From: Fictibacillus arsenicus
GTDB lineage: Bacteria; Bacillota; Bacilli; Bacillales; Fictibacillaceae
DNA length: 64,000 nucleotides
Direction of reading: 5' to 3'
Assembly (NCBI RefSeq): GCF_001999465.1
Contig: NZ_MQMF01000003.1
Span: forward strand, 372,001-436,000
Shown here: positions 53,653 through 63,881 of the stretch, one piece after another
Numbering within the stretch: the first letter of the stretch is position 1
How the letters are laid out: each line of letters begins with the position of its first letter
Translations under genes and position numbers: made by a program
The notes under the pieces: model-generated
Seen by the model: the letters and a program-made list of their open reading frames with translations, nothing else
Database searches by the model: none
Told to the model about the DNA's origin: nothing

Positions 53653-55395
53653 TTAAACCAGCTCCTTGCATTTCATGACAACTTCAGATGGCAAGAAAGG
53701 ATTTCCATCATATTTTAATAAACTCTTAATTTTTTCATGCTGCCCAACATTCATTTTTAAAATGTTAGCTAATTGTCCTGTTGCGTTATTTTCAACAACG
53801 ATTACTGTTTTCGCAGCGTCAATTAACGGTTTCATCTCATCAGCCGGGAATGGATGAATTAAACGAATATGCGCATGATTTACTTTAAACCCGTCAGCTT
53901 CTAAACGCGGCATCGCTTCTTCAATAACACCTCTTGTAGAATTAAAGCCAACAAGAAGAATGTCCGCTTCCTCGTGTTGTCCCTGCTTTACAATAGGAAC
54001 ATTGAAATTAAGGTTCTTTAATTTGCGAAGACGCTTATCCATCTGCTTTTGACGGTTAGCTGCTACTTCTGACGGTTTTCCGGTTTCATCATGCTCTACA
54101 CCTGTAACATGGTGAATACCATTTTTCATACCAGGAATTACACGAGGCGAGATGCCGTCTTCAGTAACTTCATATCGTTTAAAGTACCCGTCTTTATCAT
54201 CAGTTTCAGGCAATTCTTGATTTGGATCAAGTTTACCGCGGCGAATTTCCACACGGCTGAAATCTAACGGTTCAACAGATTGTTTACCGAGCGAAAGCTG
54301 AAGATCCGTTAGTAAAATAACTGGGCATTGGTATTCTTCTGCAATATTTAAAGCCTCTACAGCATCATAAAATGCCTCTTCAACAGTACTTGGTGCCATA
54401 ACTACTTTTGGAATTTCACCATGTGTACCGTAAATCATTGCCATCAAATCTGATTGTTCTTGTTTTGTCGGAAGTCCTGTGGATGGTCCTCCGCGCTGTG
54501 TATCAACAACTACTAACGGTACTTCTGTCATTCCAGAAAGACCAAGTGCTTCCATCATCAATGAAAGTCCTGGACCTGCAGATGAAGTGATCGTTCTAAC
54601 TCCAGCATAGTTTGCACCAATTGCCATCGTACATGCAGCGATCTCATCTTCTGTCTGAATAACTGTTCCGCCAAATTCAGGAAGTTTCTTAATTAAATAC
54701 TCCATGATCTCTGAAGCAGGCGTGATAGGATAAGCTGCCATAAAACGAACGCCGCCCGAAACAAAACCTAATGCGATTGCATCGTTTCCAATCATGAACA
54801 TTCTCTTTTTGCCGTCTGCTTTATTTAACTGGAAACCGTCAATCTGGCCGCCTGATAATTCATTAAAATGATCTGCACCTTTTTGAATAGCTTCCATGTT
54901 CTTTTCAACTACTTTTGCACCTTTACGTGAAAAAATTTCCTCAACAACTTCCAAGTAGCTTTCTACTGGCAATCCAAGTACAGCACTTGTTGCGCCAATC
55001 GCCACCATATTCTTCATGAGAGAAGTTCCGAGTTCACTTGCAATCTCAGTAAATGGAACCGCATACAATCTGACATTGAGGTCTTCTGGTACTGTAGGAT
55101 TAAATTTAGAATCTCCTATTACAACTCCGCCATCGCGTAGCTCATGAACATTCACATCAATTGTCTCTTGATCGAATGCTATTAAAATATCAAGATCATC
55201 AGAAATAGAACGGGTTTCACTCGTGCTTACACGAATTTTATTGTTGGTATGACCGCCTTTAATTCTCGAAGAAAAGTGTCGATAGCTATAGAGATAATAG
55301 CCAAGGCGATTAAGAGCCATCGCAAAAATCTCACCTGTGCTATCGATACCTTCACCCTGCTGTCCGCCAACTTTCCAAGAAAGTTGATCAATCAT
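53653..55395 (-). CDS. korA: 2-oxoacid:ferredoxin oxidoreductase, alpha subunit (gamma-alpha fusion)
   Basis: The start at 55395 is chosen because GGTGGAG lies 3 bases upstream. 580 residues. The N-terminal gamma-type domain (WKVGGQQGEGIDSTGEIFA, SRIKGGHTNNKIR) is fused to the alpha pyrimidine-binding domain (MAAYPITPASEIMEYL, TSSAGPGLSLMMEALGLSGM). Forms the complex with KorB. The gap 55396-55704 is AT-rich and holds nothing I can name. Confidence 0.92.
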   Translation of the reverse strand: MIDQLSWKVGGQQGEGIDSTGEIFAMALNRLGYYLYSYRHFSSRIKGGHTNNKIRVSTSETRSISDDLDILIAFDQETIDVNVHELRDGGVVIGDSKFNPTVPEDLNVRLYAVPFTEIASELGTSLMKNMVAIGATSAVLGLPVESYLEVVEEIFSRKGAKVVEKNMEAIQKGADHFNELSGGQIDGFQLNKADGKKRMFMIGNDAIALGFVSGGVRFMAAYPITPASEIMEYLIKKLPEFGGTVIQTEDEIAACTMAIGANYAGVRTITSSAGPGLSLMMEALGLSGMTEVPLVVVDTQRGGPSTGLPTKQEQSDLMAMIYGTHGEIPKVVMAPSTVEEAFYDAVEALNIAEEYQCPVILLTDLQLSLGKQSVEPLDFSRVEIRRGKLDPNQELPETDDKDGYFKRYEVTEDGISPRVIPGMKNGIHHVTGVEHDETGKPSEVAANRQKQMDKRLRKLKNLNFNVPIVKQGQHEEADILLVGFNSTRGVIEEAMPRLEADGFKVNHAHIRLIHPFPADEMKPLIDAAKTVIVVENNATGQLANILKMNVGQHEKIKSLLKYDGNPFLPSEVVMKCKELV

Positions 55396-55704
55396 GTACT
55401 CCACCCTTTCAGTAACCCAAACGTTAATTTTTTGAGGAATTACTTAGTTTTGTGTATTGCTTTCATGGTGATTTCAACGTTTTGATACGTTAAATAAATT
55501 ATGTACTAAACGTCTACAATTCTAGACTTAACTTAATAAAAATGCAAGTATTCGGCCGAAATTATTCAAACTATTTCAAAAACAGGCAAATCATGTAAGA
55601 ACTTCATTGTTATTGTTACCACCCCTGTTCTTGTACTATCAATTCTATTATATTTCTTCATATTCCTCCATAAGCAGCACTGTAAGTATATTAAAATCAC
55701 AAAA

Positions 55705-55741
55705 AAACCTGCTTACTCATATTAAGTAAACAGGTTTTTTC
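55705..55741. terminator. Terminator of spoVS
   Basis: AAACCTG (55705-55711) plus TTACT pair with AGTAA plus CAGGTTT (to 55737), flanked by A and T runs. Confidence 0.88.
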
Positions 55742-55750
55742 ATTTTCTTA

Positions 55751-56011
55751 TTATCGCGGTTCCACTATTAATTTAATTGCGGTTCTTTCTTCCCCATCAA
55801 TTAAGATATCTGTAAATGCTGGTATACAAATGAGGTCAACTCCGCTCGGTGCTACAAATCCTCTTGCAATCGCTACTGCTTTTACAGCTTGATTTAATGC
55901 ACCTGCACCGATCGCCTGTATTTCAGCGCCTCCTCTTTCACGGAGAACACCTGCAAGTGCACCAGCTACAGAATTGGGGTTGGATTTTGCTGAAACTTTT
56001 AATATTTCCAT
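55751..56011 (-). CDS. spoVS: Stage V sporulation protein S
   Basis: 86 residues: MEILKVSAKSNPNSVAGALA, GVLRERGGAEIQAIGAGALN and PAFTDILIDGEERTAIKLIV, nearly invariant in Bacillus. An Alba-like fold that may bind nucleic acid; needed for late sporulation. AAGGAGG precedes the ATG. ymdB, usually between spoVS and rny, is absent. Confidence 0.96.
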   Translation of the reverse strand: MEILKVSAKSNPNSVAGALAGVLRERGGAEIQAIGAGALNQAVKAVAIARGFVAPSGVDLICIPAFTDILIDGEERTAIKLIVEPR

Positions 56012-56231
56012 TGTTTTGAACCTCCTTCAGGATAGATACCTGTTCTACTATATTCATTGATCATGGCTTGTATTCCTGCAGTAACAAATTTACCGGCATC
56101 TTTATAAAATATTTGTTCTGCTAAGTTGACCTTCTGAATAAACCCCGGTTATCTGTTTCCCTTAACATTGGCAGTTCAAACCTTATTGTAATTTAGAAAT
56201 CTCCGAATATTGCATATAAAAAAATAAAAAA
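56012..56231 (-). other. Gap where ymdB is expected; short open frame of unknown origin
   Basis: Reading leftward, a frame ending just inside spoVS gives NLAEQIFYKDAGKFVTAGIQ, then AMINEYSRTGIYPEGG and a stop. It has no start with a ribosome site apart from an internal ATG. It does not resemble YmdB. It may be the tail of a lost gene. Confidence 0.35.
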
Positions 56232-56270
56232 ACAGGCTCAAAAGGTTTTTAATAGCCTCAGAGCCTGTTC
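56232..56270 (-). terminator. Terminator of rny
   Basis: AACAGGCTC (56232-56240) with GAGCCTGTT (56262-56270); reading leftward, TTTTTTTATT follows. Confidence 0.88.
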
Positions 56271-56271
56271 A

Positions 56272-57837
56272 TTATTTCGCGTATTCTACTGCTCGTGTTT
56301 CACGAATAACCGTTACTTTGATATGTCCTGGATAATCCAGTTCACTCTCGATCTTCTTCGTTATATCACGGGCAAGTCTATAAGAAGCTACATCATCAAT
56401 CATATCAGGTTTGACCATGATACGAATTTCGCGTCCTGCTTGAATAGCAAAAGATTTTTCAACTCCATCAAATGACTCTGAAATCTCTTCCAGCTTTTCA
56501 AGTCTGCGAATATACGTTTCTAAAGTTTCCCGGCGCGCTCCTGGTCTAGCAGCTGATAGTGCATCTGCTGCTGCCACTAGAGTAGCAATAATTGATGTTG
56601 GTTCTGTATCACCATGGTGTGACGCAATACTATTGATAACTACAGGGTGTTCTTTATACTTTGTAGCAAGTTCTACCCCGATATCAACGTGGCTGCCTTC
56701 AACTTCATGATCAATCGCTTTACCGATATCATGAAGTAATCCAGCGCGTCTAGCAAGATGTACATCTTCACCTACTTCAGCTGCCATTAACCCAGCTAAG
56801 TAAGCCACTTCTGTTGAATGTTTCAGTACGTTCTGACCGTAGCTTGTACGATACTTCAAACGACCAAGGATCTTAATTAAATCTGGGTGAAGTCCGTGAA
56901 CACCTACTTCAAACGTAGTTTGTTCTCCAACTTCTCGAATGTACTCATCCACTTCTCTGCGTGATTTTTCAACCATTTCTTCAATTCGTGCAGGGTGGAT
57001 TCTTCCATCCTGAACAAGTTTATCCAAAGCCATACGCGCAATCTCGCGACGAATAGGATCAAAACCAGACAAAATAACAGCTTCCGGTGTATCATCGATG
57101 ATTAAATCGATTCCCGTTAATGTTTCAAGTGTTCTGATGTTTCGTCCTTCACGCCCAATAATTCTTCCTTTCATTTCATCATTAGGAAGATTTACCACAG
57201 AGACTGTTGTTTCTGCTACGTGATCGGCTGCGCAGCGTTGGATAGCCAGTGAAAGAATTTCTTTCGCTTTCTTGTCCGCTTCTTCTTTTGCACGATTTTC
57301 CATTTCTTTTACCATCATCGCCAACTCATGTGTCATCTCGTTCTCAGTTTCAGTCATAATGATTTGGCGTGCTTCATCCCTGGTAATACTGGAAATGCGC
57401 TCAAGCTCTCGTTGCTGTTCCTCCAGCAATTCCTCCACTTTGCTTTCAATCTCTTCAATTTGTCGCTGTTTTTTGGTGAGAGATTCCTCACGTCTTTCTA
57501 AAGTTTCCTCTTTCTTGTCAAGAGTTTCACCTTTTCTGTCCAGGATCTCTTCTTTCTGAACCAATCGATGTTCTTGTTTTTGAAGCTCGTTTCGACGTTC
57601 GCGAATCTCGCGTTCTGCCTCTGTACGTAGCTTATGGATTTCATCTTTTGCTTCTAACAGCGCTTCTTTCTTGCTGGCGTCAGCATCGCGCTTTGCATCT
57701 TCAACAATTTGCGCAGCTGCACGCTCTGCGCTTGAAATCTTCGCTTCAGCAATTGATTTCCTAACAAGATATCCGACAATTGCACCGACACCTAATGAGA
57801 CAAGCAAACTGGAGATGAATACTGCTAAACTTGGCAT
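56272..57837 (-). CDS. rny: Ribonuclease Y
   Basis: 521 residues. One N-terminal membrane helix ([20 protein letters not shown]), a long coiled coil (about 35-200), a KH domain ([20 protein letters not shown]) and an HD domain ([33 protein letters not shown]). It begins mRNA decay at the membrane. It is followed by spoVS without ymdB. Confidence 0.96.
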   Translation of the reverse strand: MPSLAVFISSLLVSLGVGAIVGYLVRKSIAEAKISSAERAAAQIVEDAKRDADASKKEALLEAKDEIHKLRTEAEREIRERRNELQKQEHRLVQKEEILDRKGETLDKKEETLERREESLTKKQRQIEEIESKVEELLEEQQRELERISSITRDEARQIIMTETENEMTHELAMMVKEMENRAKEEADKKAKEILSLAIQRCAADHVAETTVSVVNLPNDEMKGRIIGREGRNIRTLETLTGIDLIIDDTPEAVILSGFDPIRREIARMALDKLVQDGRIHPARIEEMVEKSRREVDEYIREVGEQTTFEVGVHGLHPDLIKILGRLKYRTSYGQNVLKHSTEVAYLAGLMAAEVGEDVHLARRAGLLHDIGKAIDHEVEGSHVDIGVELATKYKEHPVVINSIASHHGDTEPTSIIATLVAAADALSAARPGARRETLETYIRRLEKLEEISESFDGVEKSFAIQAGREIRIMVKPDMIDDVASYRLARDITKKIESELDYPGHIKVTVIRETRAVEYAK

Positions 57838-58179
57838 ATTTCCACCTCCTCTTGCTTATTCTGCTTTTCTGCTTTTCATACTGCATTTCTTGGCGTCATT
57901 CATGTTACATGTGCTTTGCACCATTCATGTCGTACAAATTCTATACATATCTTTTAATTTCATAAGAAATCAAAATATATCTCCATTTTATAGGTGTGCC
58001 CATAGCTTGTCAAGAGAGTCAATCTTCTATAATAATAGGATGGCATAAAAATAGCAAGGAGCATTATTTGCCTGTATTTGACGAAATTAGTCTCCGGAAA
58101 TAAGGCTGTTTTTCTCTTTTACGTAAGAGTTAAAAATAAAAATTGCCAGTCAAATGAGAAGCCACTAAAAAAGTCCAAC

Positions 58180-58400
58180 ATATAGAAGAGGATCTCCGCT
58201 CCAGGGTACATGCTTTCCGCGGGGCGGGCGGTGAGCCCCATGCCGCTACGCGCCTTTATGGGTCTCACCTGTCCCACTCGTCCCGCAGGACAAGGAAGGC
58301 TTCGGCAGCATTGCCTCGCACGAAGAAAATGTGAATTTCATTTTCGAGGAGTCAGTACCCTTCCGCTCCAATCACTACATGTTTGTATCGCAAATTCAAA
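58180..58400 (+). repeat. Dispersed GC-rich intergenic repeat, copy D
   Basis: TTTCCGCGGGGCGGGCGGTG, GAGCCCCATGCCGC, GGTCTCACCTGTCCCACTCG, TCCCGCAGG and CCTTCCGCTCCAATCAC in order. The clearest copy; orientation as copy A. It lies in the 807-bp recA-rny gap, which otherwise has AT-rich sequence and terminators. Confidence 0.75.
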
Positions 58401-58528
58401 AGAAGGTTCTGACCATCTCGCATTAACGAGGTAGCATGGAAATGCAAGATGCCGTCCCGATATTTATTGTAAATTTAAAATAATCATGAAGTTAATTAAA
58501 TAATAAAGGGTAAGACAAGGACAAAAAA

Positions 58529-58573
58529 CAAGGGCTTCGCAAGTGAATGCCATGCGAAGCCCTTGTTTTTTTA
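58529..58573. terminator. Strong bidirectional hairpin downstream of recA
   Basis: CAAGGGCTTCGCA (58529-58541) with TGCGAAGCCCTTG (58553-58565), a 13-bp perfect stem with A-run and T-run flanks. Confidence 0.85.
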
Positions 58574-58586
58574 CTGTATAAAAAGA

Positions 58587-58637
58587 AAAACCGGTGAAAT
58601 TCAACCGGTTTTTCAGTGGCCAGTCAAATGACTGGCC
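58587..58637 (-). terminator. recA terminator region (two hairpins)
   Basis: GGCCAGTCA/TGACTGGCC (58618-58637), then AAACCGGT/ACCGGTTT (58588-58612). Reading leftward, TTTTTCTTTTT follows the second. Confidence 0.85.
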
Positions 58638-58644
58638 TCATCTC

Positions 58645-59691
58645 TTACTTTTCTGTCAGCTCGAATTCTTCTTCTGAAGCAGGAGCTTCTACTTCTGCTG
58701 TTTTTCCTTCTAACTGATAGTAGTTACGGATTTCAGCAACAATCGCTGCCGCAATCTCAGGATTTTCTTTTAAGAATTGCTTAGAGTTTTCACGGCCTTG
58801 ACCTAAACGCTCACCTTCATATGAATACCAGGCTCCGCTCTTTTGAACAATATCAATCTCTGAACCGATATCTAAAATCTCGCCTTGATAAGAGATTCCT
58901 TCTCCGTACATGATATCAACTTCAGCTGTTCTGAATGGAGGAGCAACCTTATTTTTCACAACTTTAATCTTCGTTTTGTTTCCGACAACATCCTGACCCT
59001 GTTTAAGCTGTTCTGCTCTTCTCACCTCTAGTCGTACTGAAGAATAGAACTTTAGTGCTCTTCCGCCTGGAGTTGTTTCCGGATTACCGAACATAACCCC
59101 GACTTTTTCACGGATTTGGTTAATAAATACTGCGATTGTTTTGGACTTGTTAATCGCTCCTGATAGTTTACGCAATGCTTGAGACATCAATCGAGCTTGA
59201 AGACCCACGTGAGAGTCTCCCATTTCCCCTTCAATCTCAGCTTTTGGTACAAGAGCAGCAACTGAGTCAATAATTAGGATATCGACCGCTCCGCTTCGAA
59301 CAAGTGCTTCAGCGATTTCGAGCGCTTGCTCCCCAGTATCAGGCTGGGACAGTAACAATTCATCGATGTTAACTCCAAGTTTTTGTGCATATACAGGATC
59401 CAGCGCGTGCTCAGCATCAATAAAAGCAGCTTGTCCGCCGTTTCTTTGAACTTCAGCAATGGCATGAAGTGCAACAGTTGTTTTACCTGAAGATTCCGGA
59501 CCATAAACCTCAATAATTCTGCCTCGTGGATAACCACCGATTCCAAGTGCAATATCTAAAGCAATGGAACCACTGGAAACAGTTGAAACTCTCTGATCTG
59601 TCTGTTCTCCCAGTTTCATAATTGAACCTTTACCAAATTGCTTTTCAATTTGACGCAGAGCCATATCTAAAGCCGCTTTTCTATCGCTCAT
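58645..59691 (-). CDS. recA: Recombinase RecA
   Basis: The start is the ATG at 59691, with AGAGGAG upstream. 348 residues. Walker [35 protein letters not shown], and the L2-like [20 protein letters not shown]. Drives strand exchange and stimulates LexA cleavage (lexA is at 30891). Confidence 0.97.
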   Translation of the reverse strand: MSDRKAALDMALRQIEKQFGKGSIMKLGEQTDQRVSTVSSGSIALDIALGIGGYPRGRIIEVYGPESSGKTTVALHAIAEVQRNGGQAAFIDAEHALDPVYAQKLGVNIDELLLSQPDTGEQALEIAEALVRSGAVDILIIDSVAALVPKAEIEGEMGDSHVGLQARLMSQALRKLSGAINKSKTIAVFINQIREKVGVMFGNPETTPGGRALKFYSSVRLEVRRAEQLKQGQDVVGNKTKIKVVKNKVAPPFRTAEVDIMYGEGISYQGEILDIGSEIDIVQKSGAWYSYEGERLGQGRENSKQFLKENPEIAAAIVAEIRNYYQLEGKTAEVEAPASEEEFELTEK

Positions 59692-59819
59692 CAAAATTCA
59701 CTCCTCTTATTTGTATCTTCATTTATTTTTAATTCATTAATTCCTTTATTAACTACTTTTCTATCATATCTCTTTTTTTTCATTTTGCCAATCATTTTAC
59801 GAACATTTATTCGATTTTT

Positions 59820-61061
59820 TTATTGATCTTCTTTGACCAATCGGTTTAATAAGTATAAACCATGTTTTACTGTCTTTTCACGAATACTGTTCCTTGTTCC
59901 AGCAAGTCTTATAGGAAAAACTTTTGTCTCCTGCGGTCCTGCAACGCCGATAAATATAGTTCCAACAGGCTTTTCCTCTTGTTGTTCTGGTCCTGCCACA
60001 CCTGTAAAACTGATCCCATAATCTGTTTTAGCCATTTTTCTTATATGTTCAGCCATCCATTCAGCACATTCTTCACTGACGGCTCCATGTTCTTTAATTA
60101 AAGAATCAGGTACATTTAGCAGGTTTTTCTTTAATTCATTTGAATAGGCAATTATACCGCCTTTAAACACAGCCGAGGATCCAGGCTGATCTGTCATAAT
60201 CCTTCCGAACAAACCGCCTGTCAGACTTTCAGCAGAGGCAACAGTAGCTTTCCTTTTCATCAATGAATCCATTGTCTGTTTTTCCAGAGTATCATTCTCA
60301 TACCCGTAAAAAAAAGCAGATGTTCTTCCCACAATCTCTGACTCAGTTTCATCAAGCAATTTTTTGGCTTCTTCTTGATCGGTATGTGCAGCAGTCAGAC
60401 GGATTGTCACTTCATGTTCAGACGCTAATGGTGCGATTGTAGGATTCGTTTGTTTTTCAATCAAATCTTGAAGCTTTGTTTCCAAAATCGACTCACCAAT
60501 GCCAAAGAACTTCAAAACACGGGAATATAATCTAATTTGCACATCCATCTTTGAAAGAAGAAAAGGAACAACATAATTCATGAACATTGGCTTCATCTCA
60601 CTCGGAGGACCAGGAAGCAATATACAGGTTATTTCATCTTGAGTAAATGCCATGCCAGGAGCCATTCCATTTTCATTAGGCAATACCTTGGCATCTTTAA
60701 TGATAAGGGCTTGTTTCTTATTGTTATCCGTCATTTCCCTATTTGTTTGTTCAAAGTAATTTGTTATGTAACGCAGTGAATCCTCATCATGAACCAGTTC
60801 TTTATTGAATAATTTTGCAATCGTCTCTTTTGTTAGGTCATCTTTGGTCGGTCCCAGACCTCCTGTGAAAATAAGAAGGTTTGAACGAGAGCAAGCTGTT
60901 TTTACAGCAGAAGACAGCCTTCTTTCATTATCTCCGGCAACCGTGTGATAAAAGACGTTCACCCCTATGTCAGCTAGATTTTTAGAAATATATTGAGCAT
61001 TGGAATTTACGATCTGGCCTAAAAGCAGTTCACTGCCTACTGCAATAATTTCTGCGTTCAT
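59820..61061 (-). CDS. cinA: CinA/YfiH-type competence-damage inducible protein CinA
   Basis: 413 residues from the ATG at 61061, with AGGGAGAG upstream; a GTG at 61070 is too near that site. N-terminal MoaB/COG1058 domain (AEIIAVGSELLLGQIVNSNA, FTGGLGPTKDDLTKETIAKL), C-terminal PncC-type deamidase domain (VASAESLTGGLFGRIMTDQP, ISFTGVAGPEQ). It acts in NAD-related repair (NMN deamidation) and is a competence neighbour of recA. Confidence 0.93.
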   Translation of the reverse strand: MNAEIIAVGSELLLGQIVNSNAQYISKNLADIGVNVFYHTVAGDNERRLSSAVKTACSRSNLLIFTGGLGPTKDDLTKETIAKLFNKELVHDEDSLRYITNYFEQTNREMTDNNKKQALIIKDAKVLPNENGMAPGMAFTQDEITCILLPGPPSEMKPMFMNYVVPFLLSKMDVQIRLYSRVLKFFGIGESILETKLQDLIEKQTNPTIAPLASEHEVTIRLTAAHTDQEEAKKLLDETESEIVGRTSAFFYGYENDTLEKQTMDSLMKRKATVASAESLTGGLFGRIMTDQPGSSAVFKGGIIAYSNELKKNLLNVPDSLIKEHGAVSEECAEWMAEHIRKMAKTDYGISFTGVAGPEQQEEKPVGTIFIGVAGPQETKVFPIRLAGTRNSIREKTVKHGLYLLNRLVKEDQ

Positions 61062-61177
61062 CTCAATCACTCTCCCTGATTATATCTTCAATTAATATTA
61101 GTTCAACTTTGCAAAAGAAAAGATAGCATAATAATTATAGCTTGGTTTTTAGCAATTTCTCTTAGTAAGAATAAAAA

Positions 61178-61205
61178 AACAGGAGTATTCCTCTCCTGTT
61201 TTTCA
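61178..61205 (-). terminator. Terminator of pgsA
   Basis: AACAGGAG (61178-61185) with CTCCTGTT (61193-61200); reading leftward, TTTTTTATT follows. Confidence 0.85.
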
Positions 61206-61209
61206 TGAT

Positions 61210-61788
61210 TTACTTTGATTTTAGTAAAATGTGTTTGCTGTTCACAAAATATTCCCACCCGGAATAAAGAGTAATTAAAGTAGCAAGCCATAAGCTAATT
61301 GTTGCAAACGGAACACCGATCCATGCAAAAGGAAGATTATGAAGCAACAAAGCGGATATTGCAATGATCTGTATCCACATTTTTAGTTTCCCCATCTGAC
61401 CCGCTGCAATAACTTCTCCTTCAGCAGAAGCAACAGCCCGGATACCAGTCACTGCGAATTCCCGGCTAAGGATAACGATAACCATCCAAGCGGGAGCTGC
61501 ACCTAGTTCAACTAATCCAATCAGAGCAGCAGACACAAGAAGTTTATCTGCAAGAGGATCTAAAAACTTTCCTAAGTTTGTTACTAAGTTGTATTTACGT
61601 GCATAATAACCATCTACCCAGTCAGTACTGGATGCAAATATAAAGATCAGGGCTGCAATAAAATGGGTCACAGGCAACTTTTCTCCTGCGATTGTCCATG
61701 TTCCCCAATCGAAACCGCCTAAAAGTACAATCATAAATAGCGGGATTAAAAAAATTCGAGATATTGTTATCTTGTTAGGTAAATTCAA
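61210..61788 (-). CDS. pgsA: CDP-diacylglycerol--glycerol-3-phosphate 3-phosphatidyltransferase
   Basis: The start is a TTG at 61788 with TTGGAGGA upstream, giving 192 residues. The CDP-alcohol phosphotransferase motif is DWVDGYYARKYNLVTNLGKF, then LDPLADKLL (D-G-x2-A-R-x8-G-x3-D-x3-D). Four to five helices. Makes phosphatidylglycerol phosphate at the membrane. Confidence 0.95.
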   Translation of the reverse strand: MNLPNKITISRIFLIPLFMIVLLGGFDWGTWTIAGEKLPVTHFIAALIFIFASSTDWVDGYYARKYNLVTNLGKFLDPLADKLLVSAALIGLVELGAAPAWMVIVILSREFAVTGIRAVASAEGEVIAAGQMGKLKMWIQIIAISALLLHNLPFAWIGVPFATISLWLATLITLYSGWEYFVNSKHILLKSK

Positions 61789-61826
61789 AACAAATTCCTC
61801 CAAAATACGGTCAACGTCTTATTTAA

Positions 61827-62702
61827 TTATTGTGCCTTTTTAATAACAATCTTTTGGTGAACTAAATCTGAAGGCGGTACAGGATAAGTGAATGGTTCAC
61901 CATTTATTTTTATAGATGTTACATGAGATGCACCAATATTTAAAGTAACCTCTTTTGCAGAAGTTAAATCAAAAGTTTTTGTTTCTCCTTCTTTAATCTG
62001 ACTATCAAAATGACTTTTTCCGGTTTCATCTTTAATTCCTACATAACTTGGCCCAGATGCAGTCAGATCGATTACGAGTTCGTTTCCATCAGACATCTCA
62101 TATGTTGTTACTTTGCCGGCTGTCTGAAGCTTTGTCAATTTTGGTGCTGCAGTTTCTTCTTTCTCTGCTGGTTCTTCATTTTTTGATTCTTCTTTTTCAG
62201 TTTCTTTTTTTGGTTCTTCTTTCTTTTTCGGTTTGTTTGTGTCCGCATCTAATTCAACGGATTTTACATCTTCACCGCTTTTGGCCTGATCATTGCCATC
62301 CGGCAGCAAAAATTTCCACACAAAGAAAAGAATCGCAATAATTAAAACTCCGATAAGTAAAATCGGGATTAACCGCTTTAAAAAAGAATTCTCTTCGTTA
62401 ACAGATGAGCGTTCTCTTTTTGACCGGGGTTCAAATTCCGTTGTTGTTTCTTTAATTGCCTTCGGGATTTCATGAGCATATTCATCAAAAATCGTTTCGT
62501 AGTTTAATCCTACTGCTTCACAATAATTTTTAATAAAGGCTCTTGCATAAAATGTGCCAGGCAGCACATCATAATTCCCCACTTCAATCGCAGCTAAATA
62601 ACGTTTTTGTATCTTCGTAGCTGTTTGAAGTTCTTCTAGCGACATGCCTTTTTCTTCGCGCTTTTCTTTCAATAGTTTTCCGAGTTCTGTCAACCTTCCC
62701 AC
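61827..62702 (-). CDS. RodZ-like cell-shape protein (YmfM)
   Basis: 291 residues. XRE-type HTH (about 1-70, LGKLLKEKREEKGMSLEELQ, YLAAIEVGNYDVLPGTFYAR), one membrane helix near 110-130 (LIPILLIGVLIIAILFFVWK), a Lys/Glu-rich linker, and a C-terminal beta domain (DUF4115-like). RodZ bridges MreB and the membrane. It lies between pgsA and ymfK as in B. subtilis. Confidence 0.88.
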   Translation of the reverse strand: MGRLTELGKLLKEKREEKGMSLEELQTATKIQKRYLAAIEVGNYDVLPGTFYARAFIKNYCEAVGLNYETIFDEYAHEIPKAIKETTTEFEPRSKRERSSVNEENSFLKRLIPILLIGVLIIAILFFVWKFLLPDGNDQAKSGEDVKSVELDADTNKPKKKEEPKKETEKEESKNEEPAEKEETAAPKLTKLQTAGKVTTYEMSDGNELVIDLTASGPSYVGIKDETGKSHFDSQIKEGETKTFDLTSAKEVTLNIGASHVTSIKINGEPFTYPVPPSDLVHQKIVIKKAQ

Positions 62703-62711
62703 CCACTTACA

Positions 62712-63488
62712 TCATTCTAGATTTCCAAATCCTGTTGAATCTTCTTTAAGAGCTTCATATGTAATTTCTTCATCGCGGTGACTTTTTAGCTCGATAATGT
62801 AATCAAAATCATCTAATGTATATTCAGTTTGCTGTACAAAAAGGTCAGGGTGTTCTACAACCTTAGCCGCAGGAAGCCTCATTATTTCGCGAATCAGCTG
62901 CCAATGCTTATCGTTCATATTTCTTGCAGATACCGCTCCATCGATAATAAAAACATGATCAGAATCATATTCATCATCCGCGAGCATATTTCTGACGGTT
63001 TGACGAAGCAAGGTTGATGAAATAAAGACCCATCTTTTATTCGCACATACACTCGAAGCTACTATGCTTTCCGTTTTCCCTACACGGGGCATTCCTCTGA
63101 CGCCGATTAATTTATGTCCTTCAACCTTATATAATTCAGCTAAAAAGTCAACCAATATACCAAGCTCATCACGAATAAACCGAAACGTTTTTTTGTCATC
63201 CGCATCACGTTCAATATATCGTCCATGTCTGACAGCCAGTCTGTCACGCAGCTTTGGTTTGCGAAATTTGGTTACTGTAATGTTATCCATAGATTCCAGT
63301 ATTGATTTTAACCGGTTTGTTTTCTCTTCATTATCAATAATCAGCAGCATACCTCGCCGCTCGTTGTCAACACCATTGATCGTTATGATGTTAATGCCCA
63401 GCATACCTAACAAGGATGATATATCCCCTAGGAGGCCCGGTCGGTTTTTATGTATTTCATACTCTAAATACCATTCCTGCTCTCCCAT
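62712..63488 (-). CDS. ymfK: YmfK-like DUF3388 protein
   Basis: 258 residues. An ACT-like start (EWYLEYEIHKNRPGLLGDIS, TINGVDNERRGMLLIID) is followed by a P-loop-like segment (IGVRGMPRVGKTESIVASSV) and DHVFIIDGAVSARN. Family DUF3388, function unknown. Conserved between rodZ-like and ymfJ. Confidence 0.88.
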   Translation of the reverse strand: MGEQEWYLEYEIHKNRPGLLGDISSLLGMLGINIITINGVDNERRGMLLIIDNEEKTNRLKSILESMDNITVTKFRKPKLRDRLAVRHGRYIERDADDKKTFRFIRDELGILVDFLAELYKVEGHKLIGVRGMPRVGKTESIVASSVCANKRWVFISSTLLRQTVRNMLADDEYDSDHVFIIDGAVSARNMNDKHWQLIREIMRLPAAKVVEHPDLFVQQTEYTLDDFDYIIELKSHRDEEITYEALKEDSTGFGNLE

Positions 63489-63585
63489 GCTTCAGCTCCT
63501 TATTCTTCAAAATGAAACAAATTTCTACATTTATTCTTTGTAATTAATAATAAATGATTTCAATTTATTATGAAAGAAAAATAAA

Positions 63586-63615
63586 AGGATGTTAAGAAAA
63601 AAATCTTAACATCCT
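63586..63615 (-). terminator. Terminator of ymfJ
   Basis: AGGATGTTAAGA (63586-63597) with TCTTAACATCCT (63604-63615), a 12-bp stem with a 6-base loop. Confidence 0.85.
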
Positions 63616-63623
63616 CTCTAAGT

Positions 63624-63881
63624 TTAACGGCTTCCGTCGTTTTGAACAAGCTTGACCATCATGTTAGCAATGGCGTGTTTTTCATTTTCATCTGCCACTT
63701 TCCATAGATCGGCAAGAACTTTTTCTTCCTCGTTCTTAGGTTCAACGTGGTTAGCTAAATATCCGCCGATTTCTGTAGCTAAATTTGAGATCGTATCGTG
63801 GTTCATGCCTTCATGCTCAGCATGATTCAATCGTTCTGCCAAGAAATTTTTCCATTGGCCAAAGTTGTCTAATACAGACAT
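63624..63881 (-). CDS. ymfJ: YmfJ-like DUF3243 protein
   Basis: 85 residues starting MSVLDNFGQWKNFLAERLNH, then GMNHDTISNLATEIGGYLAN. Matches YmfJ (DUF3243), a small helical protein of unknown function. AAGGAGGA precedes the ATG. The last 119 bp of the window hold no further gene. Confidence 0.92.
   Translation of the reverse strand: MSVLDNFGQWKNFLAERLNHAEHEGMNHDTISNLATEIGGYLANHVEPKNEEEKVLADLWKVADENEKHAIANMMVKLVQNDGSR

Noticed and set aside
58210..58434. 74-aa frame (MLSAGRAVSPMPLRAFMG...)
   Set aside because: Translation of repeat copy D; no ribosome site.
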